Below, piece after piece: positions 55,747-62,899 of a stretch of DNA of 64,000 nt. Both the position numbers and the translations under genes were made by a program. The notes below the pieces were generated by a model that saw nothing but the letters and a program-made list of their open reading frames with translations, ran no database searches and was not told the origin of the DNA. The stretch is from Gordonia araii NBRC 100433. GTDB lineage: Bacteria; Actinomycetota; Actinomycetes; Mycobacteriales; Mycobacteriaceae. Numbering within the stretch: position 1 is the stretch's first letter; each line of letters begins with the position of its first letter. Where the stretch lies: contig NZ_BAEE01000045.1 of assembly GCF_000241265.1 (NCBI RefSeq), positions 19,270 to 83,269 on the forward strand. The letters are read 5' to 3'.

Positions 55747-56529
55747 TCAGCCCCCCGTCGCCGTCAGGCCGACCGCCGTCACCACGATGTTGACGACGAA
55801 CAGTGCCATGAAGGAGTACACGACCGTCTCGTTGACGGCGTCGCCGACGCCCTTCGCGCCGCCGGAGACGTTGAGGCCCTGATAGCAGGCGACCAGGCCG
55901 GCGAAAAGACCGAACAGCGCTGCTTTGACCATCGAGATCATCAATTCGCCCAGTCCGGTCAGCAGCGTGAGGTTGGCCAGGAAGGCGCCCGCATTCACGT
56001 CCTGCAGGTACACCGAGAACACGAACCCGCCGCCGATGCCGATCGTGCACACGAGGCTGTTGAGCAGCAGGGCGACGCCGGTCGACGCGATGACGCGCGG
56101 CACGACGAGGCGGTGGATGGGGTTGATGCCCAGCACCTTCATCGCGTCGATCTCTTCGCGGATGGTGCGGGCGCCGAGGTCGGCGCAGATCGCGGTGGCG
56201 CCGGCACCGGCGACGATCAGCACCGTGACGATCGGGCCGATCTGGGTGATCGTGCCCAGTGCCGCGCCGGCTCCGGACAGGTCCTGCGCCCCGATCTCGC
56301 GCAGCAGGATGTTGAGGGTGAAGCTGACCAGCACGGTGAACGGAATGGCCACCAGCAGGGTCGGGACCATGGAGACGCGGGCGATCGCCCACGAACACTC
56401 AATGGTCTCGCGCCACTGGAACGGTCGGCGGAACAACTCGCGGGACACCTCGGTCGTGAGTGCGAAGAAGTCGCCGAAGGCAGCGAACGGCGTCGAGAGC
56501 CTGGTGAGCACCGTCACTCCTTCCCCCAT
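55747..56529 (-). CDS. yrbE4A: YrbE4A, MlaE-type permease
   Basis: A 260-residue integral membrane protein, first of the mce4 genes proper. It has IGPIVTVLIVAGAGATAICA, DLGARTIREEIDAMKVLGIN and PIHRLVVPRVIASTGVALLL, the MlaE/YrbE signature. It starts MGEGVTVLTRL. Only 39 bases separate it from the hsd4A-like gene, so transcription probably comes from the KstR-controlled promoter in front of that gene. Confidence 0.95.
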   Translation of the reverse strand: MGEGVTVLTRLSTPFAAFGDFFALTTEVSRELFRRPFQWRETIECSWAIARVSMVPTLLVAIPFTVLVSFTLNILLREIGAQDLSGAGAALGTITQIGPIVTVLIVAGAGATAICADLGARTIREEIDAMKVLGINPIHRLVVPRVIASTGVALLLNSLVCTIGIGGGFVFSVYLQDVNAGAFLANLTLLTGLGELMISMVKAALFGLFAGLVACYQGLNVSGGAKGVGDAVNETVVYSFMALFVVNIVVTAVGLTATGG

Positions 56530-56568
56530 GACTTTGGCGAAACTACCATGCGCAGTACTTGATCGTTG

Positions 56569-57459
56569 TCAGTTCATCAAGGCGGTTGCCGAGAAGCTGA
56601 TCTTCGGGTCGCGGCCACCGAAGTAGCTGGTCAGTGTCTTTTCCAGCTCTTCGTCGGACCAGTCGTCGCCTCCGGCGCGGAAGACCTCGGCGATCTCCGG
56701 AGCGGCCATCAAGGTGACCTGAGGACCATAGACGACGAAGAGTTGGCCGCTGACTCCCGATGCCGACTGGCCGGCCAGATAGTTGACCAGCTTCACGACG
56801 TGCTCGGGCGAGAGCGGGTCGACGCCGTCCGCGGGCGCATCGCCGAATACGTCGGCCGTCATCGCGGTGCGAGCGCGCGGGCAGATCGCGTTCGCGGTGA
56901 CGCCGTAGCGGCCGAGCGCGCGTGACGCCGACAGGGTCAACGCGGTGATTCCGGCCTTGGCGGCCGCGTAGTTCGCCTGGCCGGGCGGGCCGAACAGCGC
57001 CGCCTCCGACGAGGTGTTGATCAGCCGGCCGTAGGTGGTGCCGTCGCCGCTCTTGGCCGCTGCCCGCCAGTACGCGGCGGCATTGCGGTTCAGCAGGAAG
57101 TGGCCGCGCAGATGGACCCGCTGAACAAGGTCCCAATCGTCGTCGGTCATGTTGAACAGCATGGTGTCGCGGACCACGCCAGCGTTGTTCACGACGATGT
57201 GCAGACCGCCGAGATCCTCGGTGGCGGTGCGCATGATCTCCGTCGCGGTTTCCGACGAGGAGATGTCGCCCGCCACCGAGACGCCGCGCGAGCCGGCCGC
57301 GGCGATCTCGTCGAGCACGTCACTGGAAGACAGGGCTGACGCGAGGTCGTTGACGATCACCGTCGCACCGGCCCGCGCCAGGCCGATGGCCTCGGCCCGG
57401 CCTAGGCCGGCACCGGCTCCGGTCACGACGGCTACGCGGCCGTCCAACGATTCACTCAC
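56569..57459 (-). CDS. hsd4A: Short-chain dehydrogenase of steroid side-chain oxidation (Hsd4A-like)
   Basis: A 296-residue SDR. The cofactor loop is TGAGAGLG (residues 13-20), NNAG is at 91-94, and the catalytic pair is Tyr164 and Lys168 (QANYAAAKAG), with Ser near 150. The extended C-terminus, which carries the GQLFVVYGPQVTLM region, is typical of the Rv3502c/Hsd4A branch. That protein dehydrogenates 3-hydroxyacyl-CoA of the sterol side chain and the 17-hydroxyl group. GTG 57459 has GGAGG six bases upstream. Confidence 0.9.
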   Translation of the reverse strand: MSESLDGRVAVVTGAGAGLGRAEAIGLARAGATVIVNDLASALSSSDVLDEIAAAGSRGVSVAGDISSSETATEIMRTATEDLGGLHIVVNNAGVVRDTMLFNMTDDDWDLVQRVHLRGHFLLNRNAAAYWRAAAKSGDGTTYGRLINTSSEAALFGPPGQANYAAAKAGITALTLSASRALGRYGVTANAICPRARTAMTADVFGDAPADGVDPLSPEHVVKLVNYLAGQSASGVSGQLFVVYGPQVTLMAAPEIAEVFRAGGDDWSDEELEKTLTSYFGGRDPKISFSATALMN

Positions 57460-57516
57460 GCTTGTCCTCCGACGAACTTTGACCCGGCCCGCTCGCTTCG
57501 CTCCCGGCACCGGAAC

Positions 57517-57530
57517 TAGAACCTGTTCCA
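57517..57530 (-). promoter_or_regulatory. KstR-like operator 2 (hsd4A-mce4 operon)
   Basis: The sequence TAGAACCTGTTCCA matches TNNAACNNGTTNNA. It is 58 bases ahead of the hsd4A start, where a promoter for the mce4 operon is expected. KstR is the TetR repressor of cholesterol genes in mycobacteria and rhodococci, released by a steroid CoA thioester. Confidence 0.8.
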
Positions 57531-57588
57531 ACGCACCATACAGGTTCGCTGTGGGATGTGGGCTGACACCCCGAAAAAGTCGATGAGT

Positions 57589-57780
57589 CTATTCGTGCAG
57601 GGTCAGGGCGGACTTGGGACAGCTGGCCACGACCTGGCGCATCTCCTCCGCACGGTCCTCCGGCAGATCTTCCTGCAGGATAACCAAGTAATCGTCATCA
57701 TCGAGCTCGAACACGTCCGGCGCCATTCCGACGCAGATGGCATTGGACTCGCACAAGTCGAAGTCACAAGTAATACGCAT
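57589..57780 (-). CDS. fdxD: Ferredoxin of the [3Fe-4S] type (FdxD-like)
   Basis: A 63-residue acidic ferredoxin. The cluster cysteines are Cys10 and Cys16 (LCESNAICVGMAPDVF) and Cys54 (ASCPKSAL); the residue where a fourth cysteine would be is Ala14, which gives a [3Fe-4S] cluster. It starts at ATG 57780. It is divergent from chsE4, and its sequence and place match Rv3503c. It probably serves a steroid P450 or an iron-sulphur enzyme whose gene is not in the window. Confidence 0.93.
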   Translation of the reverse strand: MRITCDFDLCESNAICVGMAPDVFELDDDDYLVILQEDLPEDRAEEMRQVVASCPKSALTLHE

Positions 57781-57835
57781 CGCGCAACTCCTCTCCTCGG
57801 GGCCCGCCACGGTTGACGAGCCGGCCGTTTCAGGT

Positions 57836-57849
57836 TAGAACGTGTTTCA
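57836..57849. promoter_or_regulatory. KstR-like operator 3 (fdxD/chsE4)
   Basis: The sequence TAGAACGTGTTTCA matches TNNAACNNGTTNNA. It lies 40 bases ahead of the chsE4 ATG and 55 bases ahead of the divergent ferredoxin ATG, so one repressor dimer pair could control both directions. Confidence 0.8.
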
Positions 57850-57889
57850 GAAACAAGCGAGCAAACCCCCTGAACGAAAGCTGGATCCA

Positions 57890-59074
57890 ATGCGCATCGC
57901 CTACTCCGATTCGCAGGAAGCGCTGCGCCGGGAACTGCGCGCCTACTTCGAAAAACTGATGACCCCCGAGCGCCGGGCGGCCCTCCAATCCGCCGACGGC
58001 GAGATGGGCGAGGGCGACGCCTACCGCGACGTGGTCCGCCAGATGGGCGCCGACGGATGGCTGGCGCTGGGCTGGCCCGAGGAGTTCGGCGGCGCCAACC
58101 GGTCGATGATGGATCAGCTGATCTTCACCGACGAGGCCGCGATCGCCGGTGCTCCGGTGCCGTTCCTGACGATCAACTCCGTCGCGCCGACGATCATGCA
58201 CTTCGGCACCGACGAGCAGAAGAAGTTCTTCCTGCCCAAGATCGCCGCGGGTGAGCTGCACTTCTCCATCGGCTACTCCGAACCGGGCGCCGGGACGGAC
58301 CTCGCGTCGCTGCGCACCACGGCGGTAGAAGACGGCGACGATTTCGTCATCAACGGCCAGAAGATGTGGACCAGCCTGATCCCCTACGCCGACTACGTGT
58401 GGCTGGCCGTGCGCACCGACCCGGAGGCCAAGAAGCACAAGGGCATCTCGATGCTCATCGTGCCGACCACCGCCGAGGGCTTCTCCTACACCACGGTCCA
58501 CACCATGGGCGGCGTCGACACCTCGGCCACCTACTACCAGGACGTACGGGTGCCGAAGTCCGCGCTGGTCGGCGAGCTCGGCGGCGGCTGGGCGCTGGTG
58601 ACCAACCAGCTGAACAACGAGCGCGTCGCACTGTGCAGCGCGGCCCCCATCCAGTCCGCGCTGCGCGAGACGACCCGATGGGCGCAGCAGACCAAGACCC
58701 CGGCCGGCGACCGCGTGATCGACACGCCGTGGGTGCGATCGAACCTGGCACGGGTGCACGCCGGTGTCGAGTTCCTCAAGCTCATCAACTGGAAGATCGC
58801 CTCGCAGGCGGGTTCCGGCGAGGCGCCGAGCCCGGCCGACGCGTCGGCGACGAAGGTCTACGGCACCGAGTTCGCCACCGAGGCTTACCGGCTGCTCATG
58901 CAGGTGATCGGGCCGGCCGCGACGCTGCGACAGGGCTCGGCGGGCGCCCACCTGCTCGGCCGGCTGGAGCGGTTCCAGCGCTCGTCGCTGATCCTCACTT
59001 TCGGCGGCGGCACCAACGAGATCCAGCGCGACATGATCGCCATGCTCGCCCTCGGCCAGCCGTACCGGCGATAG
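57890..59074 (+). CDS. chsE4: Acyl-CoA dehydrogenase ChsE4 (FadE26-like)
   Basis: A 394-residue acyl-CoA dehydrogenase. It has FSIGYSEPGAGTDLASLRTT (residues 126-145, flavin loop), WTSLIPYADYVW, and the late block ILTFGGGTNEIQRDMIAMLA. With ChsE5 it forms an alpha2-beta2 enzyme that puts a double bond in the sterol side chain. In that group one subunit supplies the catalytic Glu and the other does not. ATG 57890 is the start, GAAAGC upstream; the earlier in-frame GTG at 57842 lies inside the KstR site. Confidence 0.94.
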   Translation: MRIAYSDSQEALRRELRAYFEKLMTPERRAALQSADGEMGEGDAYRDVVRQMGADGWLALGWPEEFGGANRSMMDQLIFTDEAAIAGAPVPFLTINSVAPTIMHFGTDEQKKFFLPKIAAGELHFSIGYSEPGAGTDLASLRTTAVEDGDDFVINGQKMWTSLIPYADYVWLAVRTDPEAKKHKGISMLIVPTTAEGFSYTTVHTMGGVDTSATYYQDVRVPKSALVGELGGGWALVTNQLNNERVALCSAAPIQSALRETTRWAQQTKTPAGDRVIDTPWVRSNLARVHAGVEFLKLINWKIASQAGSGEAPSPADASATKVYGTEFATEAYRLLMQVIGPAATLRQGSAGAHLLGRLERFQRSSLILTFGGGTNEIQRDMIAMLALGQPYRR

Positions 59075-59085
59075 GAGAGAGGACC

Positions 59086-60204
59086 ATGGACTTCACCACC
59101 GAAGAGACGACCGGCGAACTGACCGGGCTGGCCCGCGACATCGCCACCAAGATCTCCACGCCCGAGCGCGTCGCCGAACTGGAAGCGCAGGCCGCACCAC
59201 TGGATGCCGCACTGTGGCAGGAACTGGGGGCGGCGGGCCTCATCGGCCTCGAACTCCCCGAGGACCTGGCCGGCGTTGGCGGCGGCCAAAGCACCGTCGA
59301 CACGGTCGCGGTCGCGACCGAGGTCGGCCGCGCACTCGGCGTCGTCCCCTACGCGTCGACGGCGATCGGCGTGCTGCCGACGCTGGCCGGCTGGACGTCG
59401 GGCTCGCGCGACGAGTGGCTGGCCCGCGTCGCCGCGGGCGAGGCCGTCATCGCCGCGGCCGTCGACGAAGACACCGTCTACGACCCGTACGCCCCGGCCG
59501 CGACGACGCTGAGCGGCGCGGGTAGCGACGGTGTCCTGCGCGGCACCAAGGTGAACGTGGCGTTCGCGGCGGGGTCGGACGCGTTGCTGGTGACGGCTGA
59601 AGGCGACGACGGGCCGGTCATCGTGCTCGTCGAAACCACGAGCGAGGGCGTCTCGGTCACCCCGACGCCGTCGACCGGCTTGCTGCCGACCGCCCAGGTC
59701 GACTTCAGCGACGTGGCGGTCGGCGCCGACGACGTCGTCGCCGCCGGGGCCGAAGCCGTCGCGGCATTGGTGGATCGGCTGAATCTTGCCGCGTGCGCCG
59801 AACAGTCCGGCATCCTCGACGAGGCGTTGCGCCGCACTGCCTCCTACGCCGCCGAACGTGAGCAGTTCGACCGCAAGATCGGTTCCTTCCAGGCGGTCGC
59901 CCAGCGCCTCGCCGACGGCTACATCGACGTGCAGGGCCTGATCCTGACCACGACGCAGGCCGCGTGGCAGCTGTCCGAGGGTCTCGATGCCGCATCGGCG
60001 ATCGACACCGCGAAGTTCTGGGCCGGGCAGGCCGGGCACCGGGTGGCGCACACCGCCATCCACGTGCACGGCGGCGTCGGGCTGGACACTTCGCACCCCA
60101 CGCACCGCTACTTCCTGCGCGCCAAGCAGAACGAGTACGCGCTCGCCGGTGAACCCGCCGTGCTGGCCCGGCTCGGCGACCGTCTCGCCGCCGACCCCGC
60201 CTGA
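59086..60204 (+). CDS. chsE5: Acyl-CoA dehydrogenase ChsE5 (FadE27-like)
   Basis: A 372-residue acyl-CoA dehydrogenase, diverged in the middle (no SEPGAG-type loop). The C-terminal helical bundle has YAAEREQFDRKIGSFQAVAQ and HVHGGVGLDTSHPTHRYFLR, the family signature. It starts 11 bases after chsE4, with AGGAGAG in between, and is the partner subunit of ChsE4. The loss of the flavin loop fits the half-site model for this enzyme group. A repeat array begins four bases after its stop codon. Confidence 0.93.
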   Translation: MDFTTEETTGELTGLARDIATKISTPERVAELEAQAAPLDAALWQELGAAGLIGLELPEDLAGVGGGQSTVDTVAVATEVGRALGVVPYASTAIGVLPTLAGWTSGSRDEWLARVAAGEAVIAAAVDEDTVYDPYAPAATTLSGAGSDGVLRGTKVNVAFAAGSDALLVTAEGDDGPVIVLVETTSEGVSVTPTPSTGLLPTAQVDFSDVAVGADDVVAAGAEAVAALVDRLNLAACAEQSGILDEALRRTASYAAEREQFDRKIGSFQAVAQRLADGYIDVQGLILTTTQAAWQLSEGLDAASAIDTAKFWAGQAGHRVAHTAIHVHGGVGLDTSHPTHRYFLRAKQNEYALAGEPAVLARLGDRLAADPA

Positions 60205-60208
60205 CGAC

Positions 60209-60286
60209 GCCGACCGTGCCCAATATCCCGCCGACCGTGCCCAATATCCCGCCGACCGTGCCCAAGAACTCGCCGACCGTGCCTTC
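60209..60286. repeat. Tandem repeat array, 4 copies of a 21-bp unit
   Basis: Units start at 60209, 60230, 60251 and 60272 with the core GCCGACCGTGCCC and tails AATATCCC (twice) and AAGAACTC. The array sits between the chsE5 stop and the fadD17 frame. In the fadD17 frame each unit reads as a 7-residue repeat (P-N-I-P-P-T-V type) and offers a GTG, so the true fadD17 start may have been brought by the repeat. Confidence 0.95.
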
Positions 60287-61811
60287 GGTGGGCGACGCGC
60301 GGACGGTCAGCGAGCTGCTGGACGGCCTGCGCGGTGTCACCGACCGCGGACTGCGCTGCGGGGACGAATACGTGGCGTGGCGCGACCACTTGCGCGAGGC
60401 CGCCCGATGGGGTGCGGCAGCGCGGCAACTGCTCGACGAGGACCGGCCGCCGCACATCGGCGTCGCGCTGCCCAACTCGATCGACTATTGCACGCTGTTG
60501 AGCGCTGCGGTGATCGAGGGATTCGTCATCGTCGGCATCAACACCACCCGTCGCGGGGCGGCGCTGGCCCGCGACGCCCGCACCGCCGATTGCCAGGCGA
60601 TCCTCGTCGACGACACGACCGCCGGCCTGTTCGACGACGTCGACCTGCCAATCCCCGTCATCAACGTCGCAGATCCGGCGTGGACGAATCTGATTGCCGC
60701 GCAACCGCTTCCAGAAGGGCCGGTCATCGCGGACCGCGACCCCGACGACCTGCTCATGTTGATCTTCACCTCCGGCACGACCAGTGATCCGAAGGCGGTC
60801 CGGTGCAGTCACCGCAAGTTCGCCGCGCCCGGAGTGATGCTCGCGGACCGTTTCGGCATCGGCCGCGACGACGTCGTCTACCTCTCGATGCCGCTGTTCC
60901 ACTCCAACGCGACGGTCGCCGGCTGGGCGGTCGCATTGGCCGCGGGCGCGTCGATCGCATTGCGCCCGGCATTCTCCGCGCGGGGCTTCGTCGAGGACGT
61001 CCACCGCTACGGCGTGACCTACGCGAACTACGTCGGCAAGCCGCTGCACTACATCCTCGCCGTGCCACCCGCGCCGGGCGACGCCGACTCCACGCTCCGC
61101 GTCGTGTACGGCAACGAGGCCAGCGCCTCCGACCGCGCCGAGTTTGCCCGCCGCTTCGGATGCACGGTCGTGGACGGCTTTGGTTCCACCGAGGGCGGCG
61201 TCTCGATCTCGCGTACGCCCGATACCCCCGCCGACGCACTGGGGCCGCTGTGCCCGCCCGTCGCCGTCGTCGATCCGACGACGCTGTCCCCGATGCCGAC
61301 CGGCGAAGTCGGCGAGATCGTCAACCTCTCCGGGCCCGGATTGTTCGACGGCTATTACAACGACGACGAGGCGACGAGCGAGCGGCTCCGCGGAGGCGTG
61401 TACCGGACCGGCGACCTGGGGTGGGTCGGCGACGACGGCTATCTCCGCTTCGCCGGCCGGCTCGGCGATTGGGTGCGCGTCGACGGCGAGAACCTCGGCA
61501 CCGCGCCAATCGAAACGATCCTCCTCCGCCATCCCCGGATCGCCCAGGCCGCCGTGTACGGCGTCCGCGCGGAGATCGGCGACGAGCTGTGGGCAGCGCT
61601 CGTCGCGCCCGACCTGACGCCCGTGGAGTTCTCGGAGTTCCTCGCCGCCCAACCCGACCTCGGCCCGAAGCAGTGGCCGAGCCGAGTCCGGATCGTCGAC
61701 GAACTTCCGCAGACCGCGACCTTCAAGACGCTCAAACGCACGCTGGCGGGCGAATCGGCCGACGCCGACTGGAGCAGGCGTCCCAGCGGCCGCTATTCGG
61801 CCGCCGAGTAG
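60279..61811 (+). CDS. fadD17: Acyl-CoA synthetase FadD17-like
   Basis: About 510 residues. The adenylate-forming motifs are LIFTSGTTSDPKAVRCSHRK (P-loop), YGNEASASDRAEFA, VDGFGSTEGGVSIS (A5 type), YRTGDLGWVGDDGYLRFAGR (A7 to A8) and a late ATFKTLKRTLAGE with the catalytic Lys. It probably makes a sterol side-chain CoA thioester. The N-terminus is uncertain: GTG 60279 or 60288 gives a normal length, while GTG 60216 adds 21 repeat-derived residues. It follows chsE5 in the KstR transcript. Confidence 0.92.
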   Translation: MPSVGDARTVSELLDGLRGVTDRGLRCGDEYVAWRDHLREAARWGAAARQLLDEDRPPHIGVALPNSIDYCTLLSAAVIEGFVIVGINTTRRGAALARDARTADCQAILVDDTTAGLFDDVDLPIPVINVADPAWTNLIAAQPLPEGPVIADRDPDDLLMLIFTSGTTSDPKAVRCSHRKFAAPGVMLADRFGIGRDDVVYLSMPLFHSNATVAGWAVALAAGASIALRPAFSARGFVEDVHRYGVTYANYVGKPLHYILAVPPAPGDADSTLRVVYGNEASASDRAEFARRFGCTVVDGFGSTEGGVSISRTPDTPADALGPLCPPVAVVDPTTLSPMPTGEVGEIVNLSGPGLFDGYYNDDEATSERLRGGVYRTGDLGWVGDDGYLRFAGRLGDWVRVDGENLGTAPIETILLRHPRIAQAAVYGVRAEIGDELWAALVAPDLTPVEFSEFLAAQPDLGPKQWPSRVRIVDELPQTATFKTLKRTLAGESADADWSRRPSGRYSAAE

Positions 61812-61865
61812 CGCGACCGCTTATCACGGCCCGCCGCCCAACCTTTGCAGCCTCGAAAATCCACG

Positions 61866-61902
61866 TTGCGATTGCGTATCGGTGAATATCCATGTATACA
61901 TG
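61866..61902 (+). promoter_or_regulatory. Promoter and palindrome of the porin-peptide operon
   Basis: TTGCGT (61872-61877) and TATACA (61895-61900) are 17 bases apart. The -10 lies within the perfect 12-bp palindrome CATGTATACATG (61891-61902). Transcription should start near 61907, about 32 bases ahead of the porin GTG. The palindrome could be a repressor site or could simply be the strong -10 itself. Confidence 0.65.
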
Positions 61903-61938
61903 TCCCCAACTTGTTGTTCGGTTGAGGAGAATGAATTG

Positions 61939-62592
61939 GTGCGGGGGGCGCGGGGGGTCATTTTGGCCGTCGCTATGTCAATTGGAATGTCCATGGTCGG
62001 AGGCGGTGCCCAGGCATCGGCGGACACGATCAAGTTGCCGTCCCACATGCGGACGTGGACAACTGACGACGGCTGGCGGGCGACCGTCGCAGCCGACCGG
62101 CAGAAGGTTTTTCGCGTGCAGCCGCTGACCGCATCCGGGTTCTCCCGCGAGGCCTACGTGACGCTGCGGTCCTGGGCAGGACTTTCTCGAGTACGGCCCG
62201 CGAAGCGGGGCGCCAAGATCACCGCCACGCTGGAGTCGGGATACCAGATCGGTTGCATGGCCACGCTGAACGAGGTGACGCCGAGCCTCGGCGGCAGCTT
62301 CGGACTGGGCGGCAACGGCGGTGTGCAGACCGGCCCGGTCTTTCTGATCAGCCCGCAAGCGCTCATTCAGCCGGGTATCTCCGTGTCGCTCTCGCCGGGC
62401 AGGTCGGTCATCGTCACCTTCGGCAAGAAGCCGCTGGAGTCGGCCAAGTCGAGTCAGACCGTCCGCAATGGCCACATCACCGTGGACGGCTGCATCGGGA
62501 CGGCGAACATTCGCAGCTTCTCGGTCCTCACGATCCGGACCAACGAGATCGATGACCAGAACGCCATTCACGGACGAGTGACACCGCTGTGA
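61939..62592 (+). CDS. MspA-family porin-like exported protein
   Basis: About 217 residues. The signal VRGARGVILAVAMSIGMSMV ends before ADTIKLP. The mature part has TTDDGWRATVAADRQKVFRV, LESGYQIGCMATLNE, PGISVSLSPGRSVIVTFGKK and NGHITVDGCIGTANIRSFSV, the strand order of the MspA outer-membrane channel. MspA-type proteins make octameric pores across the mycolic-acid layer. Two cysteines (106 and 185), absent from MspA, could form a disulphide. GTG 61939 has GAGGAGA at 61924-61930. It is the first gene of a cluster with an HTTM protein. Confidence 0.82.
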   Translation: MRGARGVILAVAMSIGMSMVGGGAQASADTIKLPSHMRTWTTDDGWRATVAADRQKVFRVQPLTASGFSREAYVTLRSWAGLSRVRPAKRGAKITATLESGYQIGCMATLNEVTPSLGGSFGLGGNGGVQTGPVFLISPQALIQPGISVSLSPGRSVIVTFGKKPLESAKSSQTVRNGHITVDGCIGTANIRSFSVLTIRTNEIDDQNAIHGRVTPL

Positions 62593-62632
62593 CCCGTCGC
62601 GCGCCCAGACCCCCGAGGCACGCCCTCGCGGA

Positions 62633-62654
62633 CACGAACGCAGCAGCGTTCGTG
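62633..62654 (+). promoter_or_regulatory. 9-bp hairpin between porin and peptide genes
   Basis: The arms CACGAACGC (62633-62641) and GCGTTCGTG (62646-62654) are perfect complements around the tetraloop AGCA, 29 bases ahead of the peptide ATG. There is no T tract, so it is more likely a processing or partial attenuation element than a full terminator. Confidence 0.65.
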
Positions 62655-62683
62655 AAACCACTCAGTGGAAGGAAAACATCGCC

Positions 62684-62899
62684 ATGAAGATGTGGGAGAT
62701 CGAAGATCAGCTCAACGGTGGCGCCATGCCCACGGCGGCCGGCACCGGCCCGCTGGTCAGCGCGGTTCCGCAACGTACCGCGATGATGTCGAGCATGGCG
62801 CAGTCGGCGGACGTGATGTCGTCGCTGGCCACCGTCGCTGCTTCCGCCGCGAGCATCTACGCGCTCAGCAACACCGGGCAACGCCCCATCAACAACTGA
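62684..62899 (+). CDS. Small Ala/Ser/Met-rich peptide, possible modified-peptide precursor
   Basis: A 71-residue protein. A charged N-terminus with a Gly-Gly pair at 12-13 (MKMWEIEDQLNGGAMPTAAG) is followed by a weakly polar, helix-prone core rich in Ala, Ser and Met (MMSSMAQSADVMSSLATVAA) and a polar tail (TGQRPINN). There is no signal peptide, no Cys and no known family. GGAAGG lies ten bases ahead of the ATG. The stop codon abuts the ATG of the HTTM gene (TGAATG), so the two are coupled. The layout of a leader-like start and small core next to a membrane enzyme is that of a RiPP precursor, but the modification is unknown. Confidence 0.6.
   Translation: MKMWEIEDQLNGGAMPTAAGTGPLVSAVPQRTAMMSSMAQSADVMSSLATVAASAASIYALSNTGQRPINN

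Noticed and set aside
53708..56398. A single 896-codon open frame on the minus strand
   Set aside because: Its upstream two-thirds is the shadow of yrbE4A and yrbE4B. Only 53708-54886, starting at an ATG with a ribosome site, is Mce4A.
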